Positions 1 through 8,503 are shown, counted from the stretch's first letter. The stretch: DNA of 64,000 bases from Marinomonas vulgaris (GCF_018145875.1 NZ_JAGSSV010000009.1:1-64000), one strand, 5' to 3'. Program-made: numbers and translations. The notes: generated by a model not told the origin, from the letters alone.

Positions 1-51
1 TTGACATATTGATACCTGCTTAGTTACGGTGATCTTATCACCTCTAATCAG

Positions 52-2007
52 GTGGCCAAATTAGTTGTACCACTACACATCCCCCCACTAGAAATGATCG
101 AACGAATTGAAGTAATTCGTGGTCCAGCGTCTACCCTTTATGGCGCAGACGCTTTGGGTGGTGTTATCAATATAATCACTCGCAAAGACGCTGAAAAATG
201 GAGTGGCTCAGCAACATTAGGCCGAACTTTTCAGACTGACAACGATTACGGTGATGACACCACTTTAGACTTTAGTGTCATGGGTCCAGTGGTTCCAGGA
301 AAATTAAATCTAGGAATACGCGGAAGTGTCTACGATAAGGAATCCTCAACACCAAACTACGATGATGTCGTCGACCCTTCTGGTACAGTTCAAAGCCGTG
401 AATTAGGCTTTGGGGGTGGTGGTAAAACTGTTGATAACACCAATCAAGCAGGTGGTTTTAGCTTAATTTTCACCCCTAACGATGACCATACACTCAGCTT
501 TGATTACGATACTTCTAATCAGGTGTATGACAACGAAGGCAGTCAAGTTGGTACAGTCGACAGTGTTGATAACCTTTGGGCAAGAAATAACTCTCCTCGT
601 ACAGGCTACAAAGATGAGCAAGAATTTAATCGTGAATCTTGGGCGATAAGTCATGAAGGTCATTGGGGTGACCTTATGAGCCAAGTTAGCTTTTCTAGCG
701 TCACTACAACTAATGAAGGAAGATCATTACCCTTCACTGCAAAAGAGCGTGCTGACTTCACCAATCTTTACAATGGTACAGGCAATTACGCAGGCTTATC
801 ATTGGATGAGCGCAAAGCACTATCTGGTGAAAAATTCTTACCGCGTCCTGACCGTATAATGGAAAGTCGTCAAGATGTTTTAGATGCAAAGCTCGATATC
901 CCATTAGGCGATCATCAGGTTATTACCGGTATTCAAGTGATTCGCGGTGAACTAGAGGATGGTGTATTTGGTATGTACGGTGATCAATACAAAGCCGGTG
1001 AAGTGCAAGAACATAATATGCAGTCTATCTTCGTAGAAGACAACTGGATGCTAACACCAGACTTTACTCTAACCGCAGGTATACGTCTTGATGATCATGA
1101 TACTTTTGGCGATCAAACAAGCCCTCGCCTTTATGGTGTATACAGTTTAAATAATAATTGGACAGTAAAAGGTGGTGTTAGCACAGGTTATAAAACACCT
1201 AAAACCACTGATTTATTCCAAGGTATTACAGGTTTTGGTGGACAGGGAACGAGCCCATTTGTCGGCACACCAGATCTACAACCTGAAACCAGTGTCAGCT
1301 CTGAAATTGCCGTTTACTGGCAAGATCCTGTTAAACGCCACAGTTTTAATGCCACCATTTTCCAGAATAACTTCAAAGATAAAATTGCCAGCCAAGGTGA
1401 CCTAAGTAGTTGTGAAGCAACAGGAGGCGTTGAGCCATGTGCTGATATTGGTAATGGTTGGGAGAGTCTTGGATACGACTCCTTTACTAAAAAGGTGAAC
1501 ATTGATAAAGCTGTCATTGAAGGGATTGAGCTAGCGGGCCGTTATCAAATACGTGAAGACTTAACTTTGCGTGCAAACTACACCTACACAGACAGTGAGC
1601 AAAAGAGTGGTTCGCAGAAAGGTTATCCACTAACAGGTACCGCTAAGCACATGATGAACACGTCATTAGACTGGTCTGCCACAGACAAACTGAGCTTGTC
1701 TTTAATCGCAGAACTTCGTAGCGATCGTTTCCGTGGCCTAAACAGAAACAATCAAGTAGATGCAGGTAAAGATGGTGACATTTACTACAAGTCTTACGAA
1801 GTATTTCATTTAGGTGCGACTTATCGTGTAAATGATGCCGTCACAGTAAATGGCCGCATCAATAACCTACTAGATGAAGACTTCACTAGTCAGTCTGTAT
1901 CCTTTGAGGACAATGGCGACGGTACTTACGAGGCAACCTACTATGATGACTACAACAACAAAGATAAGGCACGAAATATCTGGTTGAGTGTTAATGTTGC
2001 TTTCTAA
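52..2007 (+). pseudogene. TonB-dependent outer-membrane receptor, 5'-truncated
   Basis: The product matches TonB-dependent receptors from the second half of the plug domain onward. The plug signature IERIEVIRGPASTLYGADAL lies at about residues 31-50, followed by a long beta-barrel of alternating aromatic strands that ends in a terminal Phe (SVNVAF), as outer-membrane barrels do. The signal peptide, TonB box and first part of the plug (roughly 100 residues in intact relatives) are missing. In this frame a TGA at 10-12 precedes the GTG at 52, and the other two forward frames hold stops within the first 65 bases. Without a signal peptide the product could not reach the outer membrane, so I read it as a remnant or frameshifted gene. 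The plug motif resembles ferric-siderophore receptors, but the ligand cannot be told. A strong terminator follows. Confidence 0.7.
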
Positions 2008-2047
2008 ACCGTTGACTTAGAAATCGCACAAATTAGATTTTCCCTTT

Positions 2048-2084
2048 AAACCAATAATTGAGTCACTCAATTATTGGTTTTTTT
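2048..2084 (+). terminator. Rho-independent terminator after the TonB receptor
   Basis: A perfect 15-bp stem (arms 2048-2062 and 2066-2080) with a 3-base loop runs directly into a T-rich tract, 40 bases after the receptor stop codon. Confidence 0.9.
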
Positions 2085-2123
2085 GTTTTCTAAAACTCAC
2101 TCTGTAAACACTTAGCACCAAAC

Positions 2124-2164
2124 AAAAAAAGCCGTTACGAGATTCCCTCGTAACGGCTTTTTTT
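2124..2164 (-). terminator. Rho-independent terminator of glyS (bidirectional)
   Basis: An 11-bp stem (2131-2141 with 2147-2157, GCCGTTACGAG arm) is flanked by seven A on the left and a T run on the right. It can stop transcription from both sides; its main client is the leftward glyS gene that ends at 2189. Confidence 0.9.
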
Positions 2165-2188
2165 ATTCATGTCATCTGAACGATATGA

Positions 2189-3565
2189 TTAATCTTGGTT
2201 AATAAAGTAATTAACCACATACGCTGGCAGTTCCGCCGCTGGCACGACGATTTGCTCCATGGTGTCGCGGTCACGAACGGTCACTGGTGCGCCTTCTTTT
2301 TCGATAGAATCGAAATCGACGGTCACGCAAATTGGCGTTCCGACTTCGTCATGACGACGGTAGCCTTTACCTACGTTGCCTGTGTTTTCATAAAGAATAC
2401 GACCCAAACCTAATTTTTGAAGCTTGTTTTTAAGCTCTTTTGCCAAAGCAACAATTTCTGGCTTGTTCTTTTTAAGCGGCATAATAGCGACTTTGATCGG
2501 CGCTAGGTGCGGCTTAAATTTCAACACGGTACGAGTCGTGCCATTTGGCAACTCTTCTTCGGTATAGGCTTCTGTCATCACCGCCAAAAGACCACGGTCT
2601 AAACCGGCAGACGGCTCGATGCAGAAAGGCACTTCCCACTTATTCGCTTCAAGGTCACGGATCGCTAATTTCGCGGTGGAATGCTCGTTCTTTTTCACTT
2701 TCGCAGAAAGGCCAAACTCTTCTTGAGCCTTAGTGTGAGAACCCAAATCGTAATCAGTACGGTTCGCTACGCCTTCAAGTTCTTCCAAACCATGTGGAAA
2801 ACGGTACAAGATATCCACAGTGGCTTTTGAATAATGCGCTAGGTCGTCGCCAGTCACGTATTCAAACTCAATATTTTCTGCCGATAGACCTTGATCCAAC
2901 CACCACTGCTTACGAGTGCTGACCCAGAAATCGTGCCATTTTTCGTCTTCACCTGGTTTACAGAAGAATTCCAATTCCATTTGTTCAAATTCACGAACAC
3001 GGAAGATAAAGTTACGCGGCGTGATTTCGTTACGGAAAGATTTACCAATTTGCGCAATACCAAAAGGCAAAGTACGAGAGGTGGAATCTACAACGTTTTT
3101 GAAGTTAGTAAAAATACCTTGTGCGGTTTCTGGACGAAGGTAAGTGTAAGACTCTTCGTTGACCATAGGTCCGACGTTGGTTTTAAACATCAAGTTAAAA
3201 TCGCGAGGCTCTGTGACGTTTGTTGAACCACAGTTATCACACACTTTAATGTCTTTCATGTGATCGGCGCGCATACGAGATTTACATTCGTGGCAGTCGA
3301 CCATAGGATCGGTAAAAGTATCTTCATGACCCGAGTATTTGTAGACGTGTTTGTTTTGGATAATGGCGGCATCCAATCCTTCTACATCGTCACGCTCGTA
3401 TACCATGGCACGCCACCAAGCCGCTTTTAGGTTGTTTTTTAATTCAATACCTAACGGACCGTAATCGTAAGCGCCTTGCATACCACCGTAGATTTCACTG
3501 CCTTGGAAAATAAATCCGCGACGTTTACACAGGGAAACGAGTTCATCCATTGTTTTAGCTGGCAT
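2189..3565 (-). CDS. glyS: Glycyl-tRNA synthetase, single-chain (homodimeric) type
   Basis: Charges tRNA-Gly with glycine in the cytosol. This 458-residue class II synthetase is of the one-chain alpha2 kind known from archaea, eukaryotes and many Gram-positives, not the GlyQ/GlyS alpha2-beta2 enzyme usual in gammaproteobacteria. Visible parts: N-terminal [12 protein letters not shown], a CxxC...CxxC zinc-ribbon-like insert around residues 90-115, motif 2 ([19 protein letters not shown]), motif 3 ([14 protein letters not shown]) and a C-terminal anticodon-binding domain ([10 protein letters not shown]). I chose the ATG at 3565 because AAAGG lies 11 bases upstream; an in-frame GTG at 3577 is the alternative. 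The gene stands alone with its own promoter and terminator. The symbol glyS is used here for the single-chain enzyme (also glyQS). Confidence 0.93.
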   Translation of the reverse strand: MPAKTMDELVSLCKRRGFIFQGSEIYGGMQGAYDYGPLGIELKNNLKAAWWRAMVYERDDVEGLDAAIIQNKHVYKYSGHEDTFTDPMVDCHECKSRMRADHMKDIKVCDNCGSTNVTEPRDFNLMFKTNVGPMVNEESYTYLRPETAQGIFTNFKNVVDSTSRTLPFGIAQIGKSFRNEITPRNFIFRVREFEQMELEFFCKPGEDEKWHDFWVSTRKQWWLDQGLSAENIEFEYVTGDDLAHYSKATVDILYRFPHGLEELEGVANRTDYDLGSHTKAQEEFGLSAKVKKNEHSTAKLAIRDLEANKWEVPFCIEPSAGLDRGLLAVMTEAYTEEELPNGTTRTVLKFKPHLAPIKVAIMPLKKNKPEIVALAKELKNKLQKLGLGRILYENTGNVGKGYRRHDEVGTPICVTVDFDSIEKEGAPVTVRDRDTMEQIVVPAAELPAYVVNYFINQD

Positions 3566-3646
3566 TTCTAAACACACCTTTAGTCAATTCGTTAATAAAG
3601 ACATGAAAACCGAAAAGGCATCACGCTTAAGGAAAAGTAATCCAGC

Positions 3647-3675
3647 ATTGTACTCTGTGGTCGTATTTCCCTCAA
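3647..3675 (-). promoter_or_regulatory. Sigma-70 promoter of glyS
   Basis: On the minus strand TTGAGG (3670-3675) and TACAAT (3647-3652) are 17 bases apart, about 80 bases upstream of the glyS start. No activator or T-box-like leader structure is obvious between promoter and gene. Confidence 0.6.
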
Positions 3676-3812
3676 TGGCGATTATTCTCGATACAGGGGC
3701 TTTATATCCTCAAGGAATGGGCATTATTACTGGTGTTGCCAGGTAGGTTCCGCTTAAAATAACGCCAAGACTTTTTTATTGCACATTTGCTTTCGAGATC
3801 AGGATATTGACC

Positions 3813-4259
3813 ATGCGCACTCCTAATTCCTACTTAACGATAATCCTTGGTGTTTTGGGCATTATTCCCTTCGCCGCTGCGACTTATATAAGTTGGAATA
3901 ATCATACTTTTCTGGGCTTTTCTGGTTTCACCCTGTTCAGCACCTACAGCGCCGTGATTTTAAGTTTTCTAAGTGGCGCTTTGTGGGGACAATTGATACA
4001 TAAAGACATTTCGCCCCTGGGTCGCTTCTTATTTATTTCCAGCAATGTATTGGCCTTAGCGGCGTGGGCGTCTTTGTTGATTCACATCCCTAGCTTATCC
4101 ATTGCGCTTTTGCTGCTTGGTTTTATGAGTGTTTTTTGGGTAGAAGCGCGCACCTTGGTGTTAATACGCTCGCCAAATGCCCGCTATTTGAACATGCGTT
4201 TTGTTATCACCATTATCGTTTGTGTGCTGCACCTTGCGATGTTATACCCGCACTACTAA
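3813..4259 (+). CDS. DUF3429 family membrane protein
   Basis: A small hydrophobic protein of 148 residues with about five predicted transmembrane segments (residues about 7-25, 35-55, 68-88, 91-110, 128-145), matching the pattern I know as DUF3429. Its function is unknown. The ATG at 3813 is preceded by AGGA at 3801-3804; a TTG six bases upstream is less likely. It is followed by a DCC thiol-disulfide protein and a short-chain dehydrogenase on the same strand, a grouping that suggests a shared stress or redox role, though this is inference. Nothing in the sequence shows a substrate or partner. Confidence 0.75.
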   Translation: MRTPNSYLTIILGVLGIIPFAAATYISWNNHTFLGFSGFTLFSTYSAVILSFLSGALWGQLIHKDISPLGRFLFISSNVLALAAWASLLIHIPSLSIALLLLGFMSVFWVEARTLVLIRSPNARYLNMRFVITIIVCVLHLAMLYPHY

Positions 4260-4272
4260 CCCACTAATAAAA

Positions 4273-4300
4273 TGATCTGACCCTACGTCAAACCCGTAAA
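4273..4300 (+). promoter_or_regulatory. Possible ECF-sigma promoter before the DCC gene
   Basis: TGATCT (4273-4278), 16 bases, then CGTAAA (4295-4300). This resembles the TGATCC...CGTAA pattern of promoters used by RpoE-ChrR (ECF11) sigma factors. The match is short and was found by eye, so it is only a candidate. Confidence 0.25.
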
Positions 4301-4329
4301 AACAATATGAAAAAATTATTTTTACGGGT
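4292..4329 (+). repeat. Inverted repeat (hairpin) upstream of the DCC gene
   Basis: Arms ACCCGTAAAAACAAT and ATTATTTTTACGGGT pair over 15 bp with one mismatch around an 8-base loop, ending 7 bases before the next start codon. There is no T tract after it beyond the T-rich arm, so it could be a weak terminator for the upstream gene or a structured leader that affects translation of the DCC protein. Confidence 0.6.
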
Positions 4330-4336
4330 CTAAATT

Positions 4337-4729
4337 ATGCTAACAATTTTCTACGATGGTCACTGCCCTTTGTGCGCCGCTGAAATGAACACCCTTCGGT
4401 CATTAGACGCCAATAAAAAACTGCAATTAGAAGACATTCACGCCGAGAATTTCAGCAAAAAATTCCCCCACATTGACCCAATCGAAGCGGACAAAGTGCT
4501 TCATGGTCAGCTCGATAATGGCCAAATTATCAAAGGCCTCGATGTTACCTGCTTAGCATGGAAATTAGTGGGTAAACATAAATGGATGCAAGTGCTGCGT
4601 TGGCCCGTGGTGCGTTTCTTTGCCGACAAAAGCTATTTATTTTTTGCTCGTTATCGCCATCAAATTTCGTCCTTTGTCAGCGGCAAGCCTCGTTGTGAAC
4701 CCTGTAAAAAAGATGGTTGCGACCTTTAG
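4337..4729 (+). CDS. DCC family (DUF393) thiol-disulfide oxidoreductase-like protein
   Basis: A 130-residue protein that starts with the family hallmark FYDGHCPLCAAE: the CxxC pair sits at about residues 12-15 at the head of a thioredoxin-like fold. It has no signal peptide, so it is probably cytoplasmic. The C-terminus carries an extra Cys cluster (CEPCKKDGCDL) which could bind metal or take part in disulfide exchange. The biochemical role of the family is not established. Ribosome binding before the ATG at 4337 is poor, and the start lies just after a hairpin, so translation may be limited or controlled. It lies between a DUF3429 gene and an SDR gene. Confidence 0.85.
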   Translation: MLTIFYDGHCPLCAAEMNTLRSLDANKKLQLEDIHAENFSKKFPHIDPIEADKVLHGQLDNGQIIKGLDVTCLAWKLVGKHKWMQVLRWPVVRFFADKSYLFFARYRHQISSFVSGKPRCEPCKKDGCDL

Positions 4730-4766
4730 TTTTTAGCGCATTTTATTCATTGAAAGGAAGTCTCAA

Positions 4767-5492
4767 ATGTCAGATTTTTATGCCCTTGTTATCGGCGCCA
4801 GCAGTAAAATTTCCCATGCGGCCATTGCGCAATTTGAACAAAACGATGCCTGTCTTGGGGTGTTTGCTGTGAGTCGAACCGCGCCTGTTGAATCGTTCGA
4901 CCCAAAGACCCATTGGTTCGAATGCGACTACAGCGAAACCGCCATTCGTCAGGTTTGTAAAGGCTTGATGCCTTTTGCGGGAAAGATAACCAAGGTGTTG
5001 ATCTGCAATGGAATATTGCACGAAGACAGCATGATGCCAGAGCGTAAATTAGAAGATGTAACAGCCGCTCAGCTAGAGCGAACCTTTCAAGTAAACACCA
5101 TTATTCCCATGCTTTGGTTAAGCCATATATTGCCCCTGGTAAAAGGTGAAACATCGGCTCAGATTTCGGTGTTCAGTGCACGCATTGGCAGTATTTCAGA
5201 CAACAAAACCGGCGGCTGGTACAGCTATCGCGCCTCCAAAGCCGCACTCAACATGCTTATTCAGACATGCTCGATTGAGTACGCGCGACGGGCGAAAAAC
5301 GTCAAACTGATTGCCTTTCATCCGGGCACAACGGACACGCCCTTGTCTAAACCCTTTCAGCGCTCTGTGCCTGAAGGCAAGCTGTTTACTCCTGAATTTG
5401 TCGCCACGCAATTGTTGTTCATTATGGACGACGTGGAGATGAACAACAAAGCGACTTACCTAGACTGGAACAACCAAGCGATCACCTGGTGA
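4767..5492 (+). CDS. Short-chain dehydrogenase/reductase (CsgA/C-factor-like)
   Basis: A 241-residue Rossmann-fold oxidoreductase. The cofactor loop is VIGASSKI near residues 8-15, an atypical form of TGxxxGIG, and the catalytic YxxxK appears as YSYRASKAA at about residues 151-159, with FSARIGSIS supplying the active-site Ser. The overall pattern fits the group often labelled cell-cell signalling protein CsgA or C-factor, which gives no firm substrate. TGAAAGGAAG upstream supports the ATG at 4767. It is the last gene of the DUF3429-DCC-SDR series; a short GATCACC inverted repeat overlaps its stop codon but lacks a T tract. Confidence 0.85.
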   Translation: MSDFYALVIGASSKISHAAIAQFEQNDACLGVFAVSRTAPVESFDPKTHWFECDYSETAIRQVCKGLMPFAGKITKVLICNGILHEDSMMPERKLEDVTAAQLERTFQVNTIIPMLWLSHILPLVKGETSAQISVFSARIGSISDNKTGGWYSYRASKAALNMLIQTCSIEYARRAKNVKLIAFHPGTTDTPLSKPFQRSVPEGKLFTPEFVATQLLFIMDDVEMNNKATYLDWNNQAITW

Positions 5493-5522
5493 TCACTTGG
5501 CTAAACAAAAGTTAAGTAAAAA

Positions 5523-6188
5523 CTAAATCATATCAATGCTTAAGAATAACCGTTTGTCTTCTGCGCTCGCAGCAGGCGAACGGTGAACCATGCCACGACC
5601 TAGCGACGTTGGCCATTCGTCCCCTTTCATAATCGCCACATCACCTGCCTGTAAACGATTAATCACTCCTGTGTCACTCAAGCCACTATTAAGATCTGTC
5701 GCACGGCCGCCACGACCTAAATGATCTCGAATTACGTGGGCTTCGTGTAGCCATTCACTGCCGGTTCCCGAATAGGTAGACACCATGCGACAAGGAATTT
5801 TATCCACATGAAAACGCGGACACATGGCCGACGACAAGGCCGTCAGGCGCACCCCTACTTCCTCAAGGTCAAACAAACAGGCGAACATGTCCACCAGCAA
5901 GCCTATGTCAGCTACAAACGCCTCTTTACCATCAGCGTCGGGCAATAAACGGCCTAACAGAGTAGTGATTTTTTCAGAACTTCCTTGGGAGGTATACGAA
6001 AAATTAGGCGAGGATACTAACAGCGACTCGGCGTAATCCGACAGTTCACCCAGCGGTCTTTGCCACACTGTCATACCAATACTGGGGTTATAAATATCGC
6101 CAAACACATCCTGATCAGGCGACTTCGCCACGCTCAAAAGCCCAACCGCCTGATCCGAATCTATCGCACTTTGCACATTCGCTTGCAT
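5523..6188 (-). CDS. DUF1826 family protein, probably zinc-responsive
   Basis: The 221-residue protein has the DUF1826 pattern: an N-terminal TVWQRPL segment, a central CPRFHVDKIPCRMVSTYSG block and a C-terminal RLFLSIDMI end. The FHVD motif, YSGTGSEWLHE and a late MVHRSP recall metal-dependent oxygenase-like folds, but no reaction is known. Family members are, to my knowledge, often found in Zur-regulated zinc gene sets, and a Zur-like palindrome lies 48 bases upstream here, overlapping the likely -35 element (TTGTTA ... TATAGC). AAGGTGAG before the ATG fixes the start. A role under zinc shortage is inference from this regulation. It stands as a single gene, convergent with the SDR gene. Confidence 0.85.
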   Translation of the reverse strand: MQANVQSAIDSDQAVGLLSVAKSPDQDVFGDIYNPSIGMTVWQRPLGELSDYAESLLVSSPNFSYTSQGSSEKITTLLGRLLPDADGKEAFVADIGLLVDMFACLFDLEEVGVRLTALSSAMCPRFHVDKIPCRMVSTYSGTGSEWLHEAHVIRDHLGRGGRATDLNSGLSDTGVINRLQAGDVAIMKGDEWPTSLGRGMVHRSPAASAEDKRLFLSIDMI

Positions 6189-6235
6189 TGTCTCTCACCT
6201 TATTCACGTCATCATGATTGCTATAAATAAATGAT

Positions 6236-6252
6236 ATGTTATAACAAAACAT
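6236..6252 (-). promoter_or_regulatory. Zur-like operator upstream of the DUF1826 gene
   Basis: ATGTTATAACAAAACAT has inverted ATGTT/AACAT ends with 7 bases between them, the spacing of the gammaproteobacterial Zur box (ATGTTATAATATAACAT). It overlaps the predicted -35 region of the DUF1826 gene. Confidence 0.6.
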
Positions 6253-6295
6253 AAATAAAGCTATTAGACGTTACCAGCAAGCCAGTGCATGGAAG

Positions 6296-6556
6296 CTACT
6301 TCAGTAAAGGATCGTCTTTTGGAAGCAGTTTTTGAATCCATAACGCCAGCTTGTGCTTCATGCTTGGCAAGTCTTCTTTGTCTGCAGGTAGAGCAACAAT
6401 CAATTTATCCAATACCAACAAACGGTAAATGGCTTCGGTTTTTTCATTCGCCGACATGGTGGCCGAAAAGCCTTCGTAACCGCGTTTTAAGGCGTAATTT
6501 TCTCCCACTTGAATGGCTTTTTTGCTCAATGCAATTTCGTTTTTTATCTTTTTCAT
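6296..6556 (-). CDS. DUF5062 family small protein
   Basis: An 86-residue, Lys-rich, largely helical protein ending in SMKHKLALWIQKLLPKDDPL, which fits a small conserved family of marine gammaproteobacteria that I know as DUF5062. Its function is unknown; there is no signal peptide, membrane segment or metal motif. AAGGAA seven bases before the ATG at 6556 and the family-like C-terminus argue that it is a real gene rather than chance. A 113-codon open frame on the opposite strand over the same bases lacks any family likeness. It is a stand-alone gene divergent from the gntR-prp operon. Confidence 0.75.
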   Translation of the reverse strand: MKKIKNEIALSKKAIQVGENYALKRGYEGFSATMSANEKTEAIYRLLVLDKLIVALPADKEDLPSMKHKLALWIQKLLPKDDPLLK

Positions 6557-6602
6557 GCTGTTCCTTAAAAATACACAGATCGCGACGACAGGCTAAAACA
6601 AG

Positions 6603-6614
6603 ATTGTCGACACA
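6603..6614 (+). promoter_or_regulatory. Imperfect GntR-type operator site
   Basis: ATTGTCGACACA agrees with the two perfect sites downstream in 10 of 12 positions. It lies 47 bases upstream of the DUF5062 start on the other strand and could be a distal site. Confidence 0.35.
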
Positions 6615-6786
6615 TTCACTATTCGATTGACGAACGCCTACGCTGAAACTGTATCAGCTTTTTGCCTTCATCCCAGCCGTTATCGAGTTTCTATCGATAA
6701 AAATACAGAAAAATCAGAATTTTAGCTCAAAAAAGACCCTGTTAAACACAAAACACTACGACTAAAGAAGTATAAGAAAATCCAAT

Positions 6787-6798
6787 ATTGTCGACAAT
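6787..6798 (+). promoter_or_regulatory. GntR-type operator, upstream site
   Basis: The perfect 12-base palindrome ATTGTCGACAAT lies just upstream of the -35 element of the gntR promoter. The TTGTCGACAA-type core is typical of FCD-subfamily GntR regulators, so autoregulation is likely. Confidence 0.7.
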
Positions 6799-6803
6799 CT
6801 AAC

Positions 6804-6832
6804 TTGATAATTCCCGAATAGACGGCTATAAA
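6804..6832 (+). promoter_or_regulatory. Sigma-70 promoter of the gntR-prpBCD operon
   Basis: TTGATA (6804-6809) and TATAAA (6827-6832) are separated by 17 bases. The promoter is bracketed by two operator palindromes, one abutting the -35 and one over the expected transcription start. Confidence 0.75.
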
Positions 6833-6839
6833 GAGATAC

Positions 6840-6851
6840 ATTGTCAACAAT
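6840..6851 (+). promoter_or_regulatory. GntR-type operator, downstream site
   Basis: ATTGTCAACAAT differs by one base from the upstream site and covers the expected start of transcription, so binding would block initiation directly. Confidence 0.7.
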
Positions 6852-6869
6852 CATTAGGTTTTCACCGTT

Positions 6870-7571
6870 ATGAGCATTCCTGTTTCAAGCCATTTAGTGT
6901 CTTTAAGGTCCGCTACCTTATCCGAAGACATTGCTCAGCAATTGAGTAGTGCCATTGTCAAAGGCGATATACCTCAAGGCAGTAAAATTTCGGAGCCAGA
7001 ATTGGCCAAGCAATACGGCGTGTCTCGCGGGCCACTTCGGGAAGCCATTGTGAAACTCGAAGGCCTCGGCTTAGTCACTCGTACCGCCAATGTGGGCGCT
7101 CGAGTGATTCAGCTCAACCTGCAAGACATGCTCGACACCTTTACCATGCGCGAAGCCCTAGAAGGCATGGCCGCTCGATTGGCCGCCGACACCATGCCCG
7201 CCAGCGAAGTGAACAACTTATACGACTTGCTCGACAAGCACCAAGCTCATTTAGATGACAACCAAGACGAACATTATTTGCAACAAGGCGGCAACGACGA
7301 TTTTCATCTACGCATTATTCACGCCAGCCAAAATGCCAAATTGATTCGTTTATTAACCGAAGAATTGTACTCGGTGATTCGCATGTATCGCCGACATACC
7401 GCCGACCAGCGCAGCGATCCACGTCAAGCATTGCGAGAACACAGAGCGATTTTAGACGCCATCGCCAACCACGAAGGGGATCTGGCCGAGCTACTCATGC
7501 GTCGACACATCAGCCGCGCCAGCCAGTTATTGAAGCAAGCCATGGAACACAGTGAACGCGCTTCTCACTAA
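6870..7571 (+). CDS. GntR-family (FCD) transcriptional regulator of the prp operon
   Basis: A 233-residue regulator with an N-terminal winged helix-turn-helix (about residues 15-80; [20 protein letters not shown]) and a C-terminal all-helical FCD sensor domain. The FCD metal-site pattern is visible as D in NDDFHLRI, H in EHRAIL and H in RRHISRA, so a metal-bound carboxylate effector, such as methylcitrate or methylisocitrate, is plausible. It is the first gene of the prp operon, 53 bases before prpB, which makes it the likely local regulator (called PrpR in some gammaproteobacteria, unrelated to the sigma-54 PrpR of enterics). The operators around its own promoter point to repression with autoregulation. 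Confidence 0.88.
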   Translation: MSIPVSSHLVSLRSATLSEDIAQQLSSAIVKGDIPQGSKISEPELAKQYGVSRGPLREAIVKLEGLGLVTRTANVGARVIQLNLQDMLDTFTMREALEGMAARLAADTMPASEVNNLYDLLDKHQAHLDDNQDEHYLQQGGNDDFHLRIIHASQNAKLIRLLTEELYSVIRMYRRHTADQRSDPRQALREHRAILDAIANHEGDLAELLMRRHISRASQLLKQAMEHSERASH

Positions 7572-7624
7572 GCCTTTTATTCCCCATATCAACCATACGA
7601 AAACAAACAATAAGAGAGGACAGT

Positions 7625-8503
7625 ATGACAACAGCTTCACCAGGTGCACGTTTTCGACACGCCGTCGCCACTCAATCACCTTTGCAAGTGGTGGGCGCGG
7701 TTAATGCCTATTGCGCCATGATGGCCGAACAAGCGGGTCATCATGCTGTTTATTTATCTGGCGGTGGCGTGGCAAACGCCTCCTACGGCTTACCCGACCT
7801 TGGTATGACAGATTTACACGATGTGTTGGAAGATGTGCGCCGTATCACTTCAGCATCTAATTTGCCCTTGCTGGTCGACATAGACACTGGATTTGGCGGC
7901 GCTTTCAACATCGCTCGCTCTGTTCAGCAGATGGAAAAAGCCGGCGCGGCGGCGGTGCACATTGAAGATCAGGTGCAACAAAAGCGCTGCGGTCATCGCC
8001 CTAATAAAGCCATTGTGAGCCAAGCGGAAATGGTCGACCGCGTTAAAGCCTGTGTCGACGCCAGAACCGATGACGACTTCGTCATCATGGCACGCACCGA
8101 CGCCCTTGCTGTGGAAGGCATGGAATCGGCCATCGAACGCGCCATTGCCTGCGTAGACACTGGGGCTGACATGATCTTCCCAGAAGCCATGATCACCTTG
8201 GAGCAATACAAAGAATTCGTCGCCGCGGTAAAAGTGCCGGTGCTGGCCAACATCACCGAATTTGGCGCCACGCCCTTGTTTAGCAAAGCCGAGCTGGCCA
8301 GCGCAGGCATCGATCTAGTGCTCTATCCGTTAAGCGCTTTTCGCGCCATGAATAAAGCCGCGCTGAATGTGTACCAGCACCTATTGCAAGACGGCCACCA
8401 GCGCAATGTGATCGACACCATGCAAACCCGCAACGAGCTGTACGAATTTTTGAACTACCACGAATACGAGGACAAACTAGACGCTCTCTTCTCGACAAAA
8501 TAA
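7625..8503 (+). CDS. prpB: 2-Methylisocitrate lyase
   Basis: Splits 2-methylisocitrate into pyruvate and succinate, the last step of the methylcitrate cycle for propionyl-CoA breakdown. The 292-residue TIM-barrel protein carries the isocitrate-lyase-superfamily signature KRCGH (about residues 120-124) with the catalytic Cys, the magnesium-binding DIDTGFGG (about 81-88), and ARTDA (about 157-161). AGAGGA before the ATG gives a good ribosome-binding site. Length and motifs match PrpB and not the much longer AceA. It is followed by prpC and prpD with short spacers, consistent with one transcript from the gntR promoter. Confidence 0.96.
   Translation: MTTASPGARFRHAVATQSPLQVVGAVNAYCAMMAEQAGHHAVYLSGGGVANASYGLPDLGMTDLHDVLEDVRRITSASNLPLLVDIDTGFGGAFNIARSVQQMEKAGAAAVHIEDQVQQKRCGHRPNKAIVSQAEMVDRVKACVDARTDDDFVIMARTDALAVEGMESAIERAIACVDTGADMIFPEAMITLEQYKEFVAAVKVPVLANITEFGATPLFSKAELASAGIDLVLYPLSAFRAMNKAALNVYQHLLQDGHQRNVIDTMQTRNELYEFLNYHEYEDKLDALFSTK

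Larger units (their letters stand above)
6557..6869. promoter_or_regulatory. Divergent control region between DUF5062 and gntR-prp
   Basis: This 313-base gene-free stretch holds three copies of an ATTGTC-type palindrome (6603-6614 imperfect, 6787-6798, 6840-6851) and a good rightward sigma-70 promoter (6804-6832). The middle part (about 6620-6780) is AT-rich with no further motif that I can name. Confidence 0.7.

Noticed and set aside
1-29. TTGACA at the window start as a promoter for the receptor remnant
   Set aside because: No -10 element at proper distance, and a promoter that close to a start lacking the signal peptide would have no obvious sense.
3675-3746. Short rightward frame of 23 codons upstream of the DUF3429 gene
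   Set aside because: Overlaps the glyS promoter, has no ribosome-binding site and no known counterpart.
5480-5494. GATCACC inverted repeat at the end of the SDR gene
   Set aside because: Only 7 bp with a one-base centre, mostly inside the coding sequence and without a T tract; too short to count as an operator or terminator.
6289-6630. Rightward open frame of 113 codons over the DUF5062 gene
   Set aside because: Antisense to a gene with family pattern and good ribosome-binding site; its own translation is rich in Cys, Arg and Ser without any recognisable motif.
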